64,000 bases of DNA. Source: Pleomorphovibrio marinus. GTDB lineage: Bacteria; Bacteroidota; Bacteroidia; Cytophagales; Cyclobacteriaceae. The notes beneath the pieces were generated by a model. That model was not told where the DNA came from and did no database searches. It saw nothing but the letters and a program-made list of their open reading frames with translations. Positions 55,329 to 63,197 of this stretch are shown here, one piece after another (the stretch's first letter is position 1; each line of letters begins with the position of its first letter). Both the position numbers and the translations under genes were made by a program. Location of the stretch: the NCBI RefSeq assembly GCF_003347495.1, contig NZ_QCXY01000002.1, positions 434,001 to 498,000 on the forward strand, read 5' to 3'.

Positions 55329-56138
55329 ATGAAAAAGTTAATCGCTTTATTCATGCTTGCCGGAATTTTACTGTCACCGGTTATTACAAAAGCACAAGAT
55401 GAAACAGAAGAGGCTGAAGAAACTGAAGCTGCTGCTGAACAACCAACTCCAGAACCTGATCCCACGCCCGTCATGACTGATGACGAGATCATAGATGAGG
55501 ATGAGACCTTCCACCAAGTAATCAAGGACAAGTTTATTGAAGGTGACCCCACTTTTATGACTCCGGTATTGATATGTTTGATATTAGGATTGGCGGTTGC
55601 ATTGGAAAGAATCATTACCCTTAACCTCTCCACTACCAATACCAAGAAATTGTTAGCCAAAGTAGAGGAAGCATTGGAGACAGGTGGAATTGAAGCTGCC
55701 AAGGATGTCACTAAAAACACTAGAGGGCCAGTAGCTTCTATCTTTACCCAAGGATTGATGAGGTATTCCGAAGGCATTGACATGGTAGAGAAGTCTATTA
55801 TTGCCTATGGATCAGTGGAAATGGGCCGTTTGGAAAAAGGATTAGTATGGATATCCCTGTTTATTTCCCTTGCTCCTATGCTAGGTTTCATGGGTACAGT
55901 AATCGGTATGATTGGTGCCTTTGACTCCATTGAAGCAGCGGGTGATATTTCTCCATCTTTGGTTGCGGGAGGTATTAAAATAGCCCTTTTGACTACAGTT
56001 GCTGGTTTGATTGTGGCCATTATCCTGCAGTTGTTTTACAATTACTGCGTGGCTAAGATTGATTCTTTAGTGAATGAGATGGAAGACGCTTCTATCACAT
56101 TGGTGGACATCCTAGTTAAGCACAAGCTTACCAGGTAA
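55329..56138 (+). CDS. MotA/TolQ/ExbB family proton channel with signal peptide
   Basis: 269 residues. Unlike E. coli ExbB it begins with a signal-like segment (MKKLIALFMLAGILLSPVITKA) followed by an acidic, Pro-rich linker (EETEAAAEQPTPEPDPTPV), then the TolQ/ExbB core with three membrane helices (about 75-95, 175-200, 215-240) and the cytoplasmic helices between them (KKLLAKVEEALETGG). It conducts protons with ExbD proteins to energise TonB-type transport. First of four genes. Confidence 0.9.
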   Translation: MKKLIALFMLAGILLSPVITKAQDETEEAEETEAAAEQPTPEPDPTPVMTDDEIIDEDETFHQVIKDKFIEGDPTFMTPVLICLILGLAVALERIITLNLSTTNTKKLLAKVEEALETGGIEAAKDVTKNTRGPVASIFTQGLMRYSEGIDMVEKSIIAYGSVEMGRLEKGLVWISLFISLAPMLGFMGTVIGMIGAFDSIEAAGDISPSLVAGGIKIALLTTVAGLIVAIILQLFYNYCVAKIDSLVNEMEDASITLVDILVKHKLTR

Positions 56139-56196
56139 TCCATTGGATGATTTTGTTCTCCCTTAATAATTTACTAACTTAAGAATCGTTATAAAA

Positions 56197-56526
56197 ATGG
56201 ATACTACTGATATATTCTTATATGCAGGGTACTTGCTGATCATCATCGGTGCTATTTTAGCCATAGTGATGCCGCTAATCAAATCCATCGATGACCCCAA
56301 AAGCTTGCTTAAAACAGTGGTAGGTGTGGTAATCATTGGAGCTTTGTTCGCTGTGGCTTATTCCATGGCTGATTCAGAAGTGGCAGCAAGGTACACTGCG
56401 GAACCTTTCAATATTACGCCCACCGTGGCAAAGCTTGTGGGGGGCGTATTGATGACTGTATATGCACTGTTTATACTTGCTATTACAGGTATAGTGGTGA
56501 CAGAAGTTACAAAAATCGTTAAATAA
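56197..56526 (+). CDS. Three-helix membrane protein in the ExbB/ExbD operon
   Basis: 109-residue hydrophobic protein with three predicted helices (LYAGYLLIIIGAILAIVMPL; GVVIIGALFAVAYSMA; LMTVYALFILAITGIVV). No named family is recognised. It lies between exbB and the first exbD, with 58 and 1-base gaps, so it is probably a structural or regulatory subunit of the motor. Confidence 0.8.
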   Translation: MDTTDIFLYAGYLLIIIGAILAIVMPLIKSIDDPKSLLKTVVGVVIIGALFAVAYSMADSEVAARYTAEPFNITPTVAKLVGGVLMTVYALFILAITGIVVTEVTKIVK

Positions 56527-56527
56527 T

Positions 56528-57172
56528 ATGCCAAGCAAAAGAGGTAGAATGAGTCAGGAAGTTAATGCAGGTTCAATGGCGGATATCGCTTTCCTGTTGT
56601 TGATTTTCTTTCTTGTGACGACAACAATTGCTTCGGATAAGGGGATTCTAAACATTCTCCCTCCTAAGCAAGACCCTAATGATCCACCCCCAGAGGTGGA
56701 GCTGAATGAGAGAAATATCTTCAACATACTGATCAATGCAAATGATCAACTATTGATTGAAGGTGATTTCAGAACCGACGCGGTAGGCCTTTCGGACGAG
56801 ATAAAAAAGTTTGTCCTTAATTTTGGAAGGCCCGATGAGGAAAATATGGCTTTATTCAACAGCCTTCCTGCCTCTCTAAGGGGCATGGCGGAGCAAAGCC
56901 CTGAATCCTCTGATTACCCTGGTTCTGGTGGTGCTGTGGTTTCCATTAAAACCAACCGAGGTACTAGTTACGAACTTTACCTTGAGGTTTTGGACCAAGT
57001 TAAAAAGGCCTATTTCGAGATCTATGGCGAAAGAGTGGGCTTGACAGCAGAACAATACCGGCAATTGTCTGGTAGGACTGCTGCAGAAGCCGAGTTAATA
57101 GATAAAGGTAAAGAAGGCATACCTATGGCGATCTCCATAGCGGAGCCTGATAAACTAGGAGGAGGAGACTAA
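56528..57172 (+). CDS. ExbD/TolR family protein (first copy)
   Basis: 214 residues. The short cytoplasmic start is followed by the membrane helix with the key Asp (MADIAFLLLIFFLVTTTIAS, residues about 18-37), then a periplasmic domain larger than usual (DPNDPPPEVELN to EAELIDKGKEG). It would plug the ExbB pentamer as a dimer. Next gene starts 1 base after its stop. Confidence 0.92.
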   Translation: MPSKRGRMSQEVNAGSMADIAFLLLIFFLVTTTIASDKGILNILPPKQDPNDPPPEVELNERNIFNILINANDQLLIEGDFRTDAVGLSDEIKKFVLNFGRPDEENMALFNSLPASLRGMAEQSPESSDYPGSGGAVVSIKTNRGTSYELYLEVLDQVKKAYFEIYGERVGLTAEQYRQLSGRTAAEAELIDKGKEGIPMAISIAEPDKLGGGD

Positions 57173-57173
57173 T

Positions 57174-57635
57174 ATGGCAAAATTCAAGAAAAAAACGAAA
57201 GCGGATGTTAATATCCCCACTTCTGCGTTACCTGATATTATCTTTATGTTGCTGTTCTTTTTCATGGTGGTTACCGTGTTGAGGGAACAGGAGATCCTAG
57301 TGGAACAAAAGATTCCTCAAGCTACTCAATTGCAGAAGATCCAAAAGAAAACCCTTATCTCTTACCTCTATGTTGGTAAGCCTAAGAACACTTCTTTGTA
57401 TGGTACAGAGCCACGTATTCAAGCTAATGATGTGCTTATTAATACCAGCGATATTGTCTTTTGGGTTACCCAGGAGAAAGATAAGTTGTCAGAAGCAGAA
57501 AGAGATCAGATTACCATATCATTGAAAGCCGACCGAGATGTAAAAATGGGTCCAATCAGTGATATTCAATTTGAACTTAGAGAGGCAGATGCCAGGAAAT
57601 TGCTTTATGCTTCTGTTGGTCGAGTCGATTTATAA
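57174..57635 (+). CDS. ExbD/TolR family protein (second copy)
   Basis: 153 residues, shorter periplasmic domain than the first copy. Key Asp in ALPDIIFMLLFFFMVVT. Having two different ExbD proteins suggests a heterodimeric plug or alternative motors. No TonB gene follows. The operon ends in a strong terminator. Confidence 0.92.
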   Translation: MAKFKKKTKADVNIPTSALPDIIFMLLFFFMVVTVLREQEILVEQKIPQATQLQKIQKKTLISYLYVGKPKNTSLYGTEPRIQANDVLINTSDIVFWVTQEKDKLSEAERDQITISLKADRDVKMGPISDIQFELREADARKLLYASVGRVDL

Positions 57636-57660
57636 TATTCGATTACATATTTATGCATTT

Positions 57661-57689
57661 AAAGGGCTGGTTTTACCAGCCCTTTTTTT
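57661..57689 (+). terminator. Terminator of the ExbB/ExbD operon
   Basis: Perfect 10-bp stem AAAGGGCTGG/CCAGCCCTTT with a 5-nt loop, then a run of T. The following 270 bases to the next gene hold no gene and no repeat I can see. Confidence 0.95.
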
Positions 57690-57961
57690 ATTGTTCCTAG
57701 GGACATAAATAGGTACGGAAATATATCATTTTTGCTTTGCAAGCTGTGATTCCTCGTTCCAATTCATCCCAATAGGCAAAAATATAGACAGCATTCTTGA
57801 ATAGGAAAGGTTTAGCTAGCATATCTTGAATACACGGACTTTTGTCACTTTGTACTTTTCATTCATGTATTGTAAAAATAGTTGGCATATATTTTGGAGA
57901 ATTGCCTGTGCAATTGGGGGATATTGCTTAATTTGATAGCTAATTCAACCTCTATAACCAT

Positions 57962-58729
57962 ATGGATTTATCTTCATTATTTTCCCTCAATAACAAAGTC
58001 GCTTTGATTACAGGTGCTAGTAAGGGCATAGGGCTTAGTATCGCCGAATTTTTTGCTGCTGCTGGTGCCAAGGTGGTCATTTGCAGTCGAAATCAAGATG
58101 CCTTGGATGAAGAGGCTGGAAAACTTAGAGGAAAAGGATATGAGGTTATAGGTATCGCGTGTAACGTTGGACACATCGAAGAACTCCCTAATTTAGTGGA
58201 TCAGACCATTAAACTTTACGGCCAGTTGGACATCCTAGTGAACAATGCAGCCACAAACCCTGTATTTGGACCCGTGCATGACACTACATTGGAAGCTTAT
58301 GATAAAATTATGGATGTGAATGTAAAATCTGCCTTTCAACTTATGTGCCTGTGCTTTCCACACCTACGAAAATCTTCAAACTCTTCTGTTATAAATATTA
58401 GTTCCATAGGGGGGAAGTCCCCAGAACAAAACTTGGGGATCTACAGCGTGAGCAAAGCCGCATTGATTTCCCTTACCCAAGTCTTTGCCAAAGAATGGGG
58501 CGATCATAAAATCAGGGTAAATGCCATTTGTCCTGGGGTGATCAAAACTAAATTTTCCGAGGCATTATGGAGCAACGACAAGATTATGCAAAGCATGATG
58601 CAAAGGTTGGCCATTAAAAGAGTTGGAGATGCAGATGAAATAGGTGCTGCTGCTCTGTTTTTGGCTTCAGAGGCATCTTCCTATGCAACGGGATCAGTGC
58701 TCACTGTGGATGGTGGATTTACATTGTAA
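57962..58729 (+). CDS. SDR family oxidoreductase
   Basis: 255 residues, classical SDR: TGASKGIG at residues 17-24, NNAAT near 95, Ser in INISSIGG, YSVSK, and the C-terminal GSVLTVDGGFTL. Sequence style is that of DHRS4-like or glucose/3-oxoacyl reductase-type enzymes, so the substrate is open. It is separate from its neighbours by about 220 and 326 bases. Confidence 0.9.
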   Translation: MDLSSLFSLNNKVALITGASKGIGLSIAEFFAAAGAKVVICSRNQDALDEEAGKLRGKGYEVIGIACNVGHIEELPNLVDQTIKLYGQLDILVNNAATNPVFGPVHDTTLEAYDKIMDVNVKSAFQLMCLCFPHLRKSSNSSVINISSIGGKSPEQNLGIYSVSKAALISLTQVFAKEWGDHKIRVNAICPGVIKTKFSEALWSNDKIMQSMMQRLAIKRVGDADEIGAAALFLASEASSYATGSVLTVDGGFTL

Positions 58730-58950
58730 GGGTTTCTTGGGCATATTACAGTTTGGTTTACTTGTGTATGCTATACTCTTTATCCAGCAAACTCTATCCC
58801 AATTGAATCTAGCATGACGCAAGCGTTATACAGAGTTCTAAAAATTGGCATATACAGAAAGGAAATGCCATTTGGTTTCTCGCAACTCTGCCCTGATCTT
58901 TTTCAGGAGGCTGCAACGAATCCGCAACGCTCGCGGCGTGAAATAAAGAC

Positions 58951-60375
58951 ATGTCAATGGTAGGAAATTATGACGCAATAGTAGTAGGTTCTGGCCCAAA
59001 TGGCCTAGCCGCTGCCGTAGTCCTACAATCCCAGGGAGTTAAAACCCTTCTTTTGGAAGGTAAGGAGACTCTGGGTGGAGGTACTAGGACCATGGAATTA
59101 ACCTTGCCTGGGTTTTATCATGATGTCTGTTCTGCCATTCATCCTCTTGTGGCCTCTGGCCCATTTTTTCCTACCCTTCCATTGGAGAAGTTTGGTTTGG
59201 AATTCTTGCATCCCGAAGTGTTGGCCGCACACCCTCTTGCTGACGGCAGTGCAGTAGCTTTGTATAAATCCATAGAGGCTACCGCAGCACATCTAGGAAG
59301 GGACGAAGCTTACTACAATGATCTGATGCATCCTTTGGTGAATAATTGGAAGGAGCTGTCCTCGGATTTTATGGGGCCTCTGAGTTGGCCAAGTAATCCA
59401 ATGGGCCTTGCAAAATTTGGTATAAAGGCAATACAACCTTCGACATTCTTTGCGAGGAAGCTAAGGGAAGACTCCTCTAAGGCTCTTTGGGCAGGTATGG
59501 CTGCCCACGGAATTCAGCCTCTGACTAACCTGGCCACCTCAGCAATCGCCCTGGTATTGATGTGCGCAGGGCACTATGGGGGCTGGCCGGTAATAAAGGG
59601 TGGATCCCAAAATCTGGCCAATGCTCTGGCCAATTATTTCAAGTCCTTGGGAGGAGAAATCCAAACAGGCAAAATGGTGCAGAAACTTTCTGATTTACCA
59701 AATGCCAAGGCCATTCTTTTTGACCTCTCTCCAAAGCAACTAATGGATATTGCTGGAGAGTCTTTCTCCTCTTTATACCGCTGGCAACTAAATAGGTACA
59801 AGTATGGAATGGGGGTTTTTAAGGTGGATTTTGCGTTGGATGGCCCTGTCCCTTGGTTGGCCGAGGAGGCTAGAAAGGCAGGAACTGTGCATTTGGGTGG
59901 GACCTTAGAAGAAATCAAAACCGCCGAAGCGAAGATATGGAGGGGCAAATATACCGAAAACCCTTATGTGTTGGTAGCACAGCAGGGTGTGGTGGATACA
60001 AGTAGGGCACCAGAAGGGATGCATGCCCTTTGGGCCTATACCCATGTACCAGCAGGTTCTACAAGAGATTTGACCGAAATTATTGAAAACCAAATTGAAA
60101 AAAGTGCACCGGGCTTTAAGCGCCTGATTTTGGCCAAGAGCTCCATGAACACCAAGGACTTACAGGCTTATAATCCCAATTATATTGGAGGGGATATCAA
60201 CGCTGGAGTGCAGGATATTACCCAGATTTTTACACGTCCTGCGTTAAGGGTATCGCCCTATCGTACCTCTGCCAAGAGTATCTATATTTGCTCTTCCTCT
60301 ACCCCCCCAGGTGGGGGTGTCCACGGCATGTGCGGGTACCATGCCGCCCATAGAGCCCTTAAAGATTTGTTTTAG
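58951..60375 (+). CDS. FAD-dependent NAD(P)-type oxidoreductase (phytoene desaturase-like)
   Basis: 474 residues with the dinucleotide fold VVGSGPNGLAAAVVL near the N-terminus, GGGTRTMELTLPGF, and a C-terminal FAD motif (GGGVHGMCGYHAAHRAL). Of the phytoene dehydrogenase/PYROXD2 group; carotenoid genes are absent, so the substrate is open. Starts ATG 58951; ATG 58957 is an alternative. The stop codon overlaps the GH28 stop codon by 4 bases on the opposite strand. Confidence 0.85.
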   Translation: MSMVGNYDAIVVGSGPNGLAAAVVLQSQGVKTLLLEGKETLGGGTRTMELTLPGFYHDVCSAIHPLVASGPFFPTLPLEKFGLEFLHPEVLAAHPLADGSAVALYKSIEATAAHLGRDEAYYNDLMHPLVNNWKELSSDFMGPLSWPSNPMGLAKFGIKAIQPSTFFARKLREDSSKALWAGMAAHGIQPLTNLATSAIALVLMCAGHYGGWPVIKGGSQNLANALANYFKSLGGEIQTGKMVQKLSDLPNAKAILFDLSPKQLMDIAGESFSSLYRWQLNRYKYGMGVFKVDFALDGPVPWLAEEARKAGTVHLGGTLEEIKTAEAKIWRGKYTENPYVLVAQQGVVDTSRAPEGMHALWAYTHVPAGSTRDLTEIIENQIEKSAPGFKRLILAKSSMNTKDLQAYNPNYIGGDINAGVQDITQIFTRPALRVSPYRTSAKSIYICSSSTPPGGGVHGMCGYHAAHRALKDLF

Positions 60376-61772
60376 GGGTCAAAAGGTTTGCCGTTAATCG
60401 TTACCCCATCAAAAGTTAAGTCTGAAACATGATCGAACCTGTGGGTGGTTTCCACGCTTTCTATGGAAACGTTCTTCAGACGAAGGCCGGAGACTGGGGA
60501 GGATTCGTACCCTTCTAGGAGAATACCAGTTTTCCCTCCGTTTATTACCGATAGGTTTTCTACCCAAATGTTCTTTACTGTGGGAATATGCGGTCCCTCA
60601 TCCTCATAATGCATATTTACTCTTATGACTTGGTCAGCTACCTGCCCTACGGTCACATCCTTCATAAAAATGTTTTCTACAGTGCCCCCACGCATCGAAC
60701 TTGTTTTGATGCGTAACACCCTATCCAAGTTCGGGCTGTTCATCTCGCATCTTTCGGCAAAGATATTTTTTGCTCCACCGCTGATTTCACTTCCAATAAC
60801 GACTCCTCCGTGGCCATCTGCCATTTTACAGTCCTGTATCACGATGTTTTCACTGGGTATTCCAATTCTTCTGCCGTCTGCGTTTCTTCCGGACTTAATG
60901 GCAATACAATCATCACCGGTATTGAAGTAGCAGTTCTTTATCCACACATTCCTGGAAGACTCGGGATCGCATCCATCTGAGTTGGGACCCTGGCTCTCCA
61001 CGGTAACACCATCAATGGTGACATTTTCACACAAGACAGGATTAAGTATCCACATAGGGCTGTTGATTATGGTTACACCCTCAATAAGCACATTTTTGCA
61101 ACGGTAAGGCTGTACAAACTGTGGACGTAAATAAAAGCCCTCTCCAAATAGTCTTTCCTCAACGGGGACATTGTCTTCTGCCATCTGAAATAAGGCATGC
61201 CTTTTATCCGCATCCTCTTGTTGGGGGTCACCCTTCATGTACCCGTATTGAGTTTTGCCCTTCCATGGCCACCAATTTTCCTTATCTGCCTGCCCATCCA
61301 GTATCCCTTCACCAGTGAGAGCAATGTTGCTTTCCTCGAAAGCATATACCAAGGGCGAGTAATTCATCAATTCTACCCCTTCCCAACGGGTAAAAACCAG
61401 TGGCAAATAGTCTTTGGGGTTGGTGGAGAAGAGCAACCTTGCTCCTTTCTCCAAATGAAGATTCACATTTGATTTCAGGTAAATGGGTCCAGTGGCAAAA
61501 TTGCCTTTGGGCACAATTACCTTACCTCCACCCGCTTCATGACAGGATTCTATAGCTTTGTTTATGGCCGATCCAGAAGGTGTTTCCCCATCATCCACTG
61601 CCCCAAAATCCCGGATGTTCATTTCCAAATCAGGAAAGCTGGGCTTTTGAATTTGCGCAATAATGGCAGGTACTGTTTCCCATGGATCCGTTGCTGTATC
61701 CTGCTGCTTGGTTCCTGAATTACAGCCAAATAACACTAGTGTGAGTTGTAGGATTATCGAAATATTCTTCAT
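60372..61772 (-). CDS. Glycoside hydrolase family 28 (polygalacturonase-like)
   Basis: About 466 residues from ATG 61772 (MKNISIILQLTLVLFGCNS, a lipobox at LFGC; 61778 is a close alternative and the TTG farther upstream lies in the operator). Right-handed beta-helix with the GH28 signatures NSDGCD, GDDCIAIKSG, GHGGVVIGS and RIKT. It hydrolyses galacturonosyl linkages in pectin or related exo-acting substrates. The lipid anchor puts it in the envelope. A LacI-type operator overlaps its promoter. Confidence 0.92.
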   Translation of the reverse strand: MKNISIILQLTLVLFGCNSGTKQQDTATDPWETVPAIIAQIQKPSFPDLEMNIRDFGAVDDGETPSGSAINKAIESCHEAGGGKVIVPKGNFATGPIYLKSNVNLHLEKGARLLFSTNPKDYLPLVFTRWEGVELMNYSPLVYAFEESNIALTGEGILDGQADKENWWPWKGKTQYGYMKGDPQQEDADKRHALFQMAEDNVPVEERLFGEGFYLRPQFVQPYRCKNVLIEGVTIINSPMWILNPVLCENVTIDGVTVESQGPNSDGCDPESSRNVWIKNCYFNTGDDCIAIKSGRNADGRRIGIPSENIVIQDCKMADGHGGVVIGSEISGGAKNIFAERCEMNSPNLDRVLRIKTSSMRGGTVENIFMKDVTVGQVADQVIRVNMHYEDEGPHIPTVKNIWVENLSVINGGKTGILLEGYESSPVSGLRLKNVSIESVETTHRFDHVSDLTFDGVTINGKPFDP

Positions 61773-61780
61773 AGCCATTG

Positions 61781-61804
61781 ATTTGTGCAAACGTTTGCGC
61801 AAAT
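61781..61804. promoter_or_regulatory. LacI-family operator overlapping the GH28 promoter
   Basis: 24-bp near-palindrome centred at 61792/61793, core GCAAACGTTTGC, with one mismatched pair; the CG centre is typical of LacI/GalR operators. On the minus strand the preceding TTAATTTG (61807-61800) looks like a -7 box, so a bound repressor would block initiation. No LacI gene is in the window. Confidence 0.7.
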
Positions 61805-61877
61805 TAAGAAAATTTATCTGTTTTCTCTTTTACACTTCTTGTTTTTTTAACAAGACCTTGGTTTAAAGGTTATCAAA

Positions 61878-62045
61878 ATGTACAAAATGAAACGAACCAA
61901 AAAACAACATTTGCCCTCGAAAATATGCCCGGTATGTGGGTTTTCTTTTACCTGGAGAAAAAAGTGGGAAAAAAACTGGGAAGAAAAAGTCTATTGTTCA
62001 AAAAAATGCGCAAGGAAGAAGAAAGGCGGACAGCCCTATCCGTAA
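61878..62045 (+). CDS. DUF2256 family small zinc-ribbon protein
   Basis: 55-residue basic protein (MYKMKRTKKQHLPSKICPVC start). It has two CxxC-like pairs (CPVC and CSKKC), WRKKWEKNWEEK between them, and a Lys/Arg-rich tail: a DUF2256 signature. ATG 61878 is used; ATG 61887 gives the shorter form. It is divergent from GH28. Function unknown; the metal-binding motif suggests a zinc-dependent nucleic-acid or protein contact. Confidence 0.85.
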   Translation: MYKMKRTKKQHLPSKICPVCGFSFTWRKKWEKNWEEKVYCSKKCARKKKGGQPYP

Positions 62046-62084
62046 CAATCCTCTTCCTTGCTTATTTAGCCCAAAATCAAAGGG

Positions 62085-63161
62085 CTATTTCATCGGGCTG
62101 ATGGGGACTATGCTTCCATCTTCTCTGTGCTCCAAGGGAGCCATTTTGATGTTCCTAAGATGGGTCTCTCCAGAAAGCTCGGTATCGTGAAAGAAAAGAT
62201 ACCATTGGTCTTCAAACTTCACAATAGAGTGATGGGTTGTCCATCCCTGCACCGGTTCCAAAATGATGCCTTGGTAGGTGAAAGGACCATATGGATTGTC
62301 TCCTGTGGCATAGGCAATAAAGTGGGTATCTCCTGTGGAGTAGCTTAGGTAATAGGTGCCCTCATGTTTATGTATCCAAGCTGCCTCAAAGAATCTTCTG
62401 TCATGATCACCTGCAAGTATGGGATCTCCGGCGTTGTCCAAAATTTCTACATCCCTTAATTCTTCTGCCAGGGACTTCATGTCACTGTTGAGTTTTGCTA
62501 CTCTGGGCATAAGGGCTGGTTCATCTGCTGAAGGCTCTCCATCGGTAGGAGAGTCCCCTTCAGATTTATAGGTTCCATCCTTCCATTTTTGCAACTGCCC
62601 TCCCCATATTCCGCCTAGGTATAAATAATACTCCCCATCATCATCTCCGAAAACGGATGGGTCTATACTGTAGGATCCTGCGATGGGCTCTGGTTCGGCC
62701 TTGAAAGGCCCTTCGGGGGAATCTGCAATTGCCACCCCGATCCTAAATATCCCATCTTTGTCTTTGGCAGGGAAATACAAATAATACTTGCCGTCTCTTT
62801 CGGCTGCATCCGGGGCCCACAACTGTCTTTCTGCCCAGGGAATGTCTTCTACACTAAGCACCACACCATGGTCTTTCACCTCGCTGCCGGGCTGCTCTAT
62901 GGAGTAAACATGATAATCCCGCATTCCAAAATGCGAGCCCAAGTCATCAGTGGGTACTTCGGTTTCCACATCATGGGAAGGATAAATGTAGATTTTTCCC
63001 TGGAAAACATGAGCAGAGGGATCTGCAGTGAACTGATCCGTCACCAGGGGTTCAAAAGCAAAAGGGGAGGTTTCAACAGTCTCCTCGGATTTTTCTTCGC
63101 TTTGTGGAGATTCACATGCTAAAATCCCCAAGATTAGACAGGAATAGATAAGGTTTTTCAT
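62085..63161 (-). CDS. Glycoside hydrolase family 43
   Basis: 358-residue lipoprotein (ILGILACES). Five-bladed propeller with catalytic Asp in QFTADPSAHVF, the pKa-modulating Asp in SIDPSVFGDDD and Glu in FFEAAWIHK. Family 43 cleaves arabinose, xylose or galactose side chains. Together with GH28 at 60372 it fits pectin side-chain removal, though the two are separated by the DUF2256 gene and have no shared operator. Confidence 0.9.
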   Translation of the reverse strand: MKNLIYSCLILGILACESPQSEEKSEETVETSPFAFEPLVTDQFTADPSAHVFQGKIYIYPSHDVETEVPTDDLGSHFGMRDYHVYSIEQPGSEVKDHGVVLSVEDIPWAERQLWAPDAAERDGKYYLYFPAKDKDGIFRIGVAIADSPEGPFKAEPEPIAGSYSIDPSVFGDDDGEYYLYLGGIWGGQLQKWKDGTYKSEGDSPTDGEPSADEPALMPRVAKLNSDMKSLAEELRDVEILDNAGDPILAGDHDRRFFEAAWIHKHEGTYYLSYSTGDTHFIAYATGDNPYGPFTYQGIILEPVQGWTTHHSIVKFEDQWYLFFHDTELSGETHLRNIKMAPLEHREDGSIVPISPMK

Positions 63162-63197
63162 TGTTGGTTTGATAGGTTTAAATTTATCTTCATTTGG

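Noticed and set aside
58730-58950. Small GC-rich hairpins before the FAD oxidoreductase
   Set aside because: Stems of only four to five pairs with no T-tract or operator symmetry.
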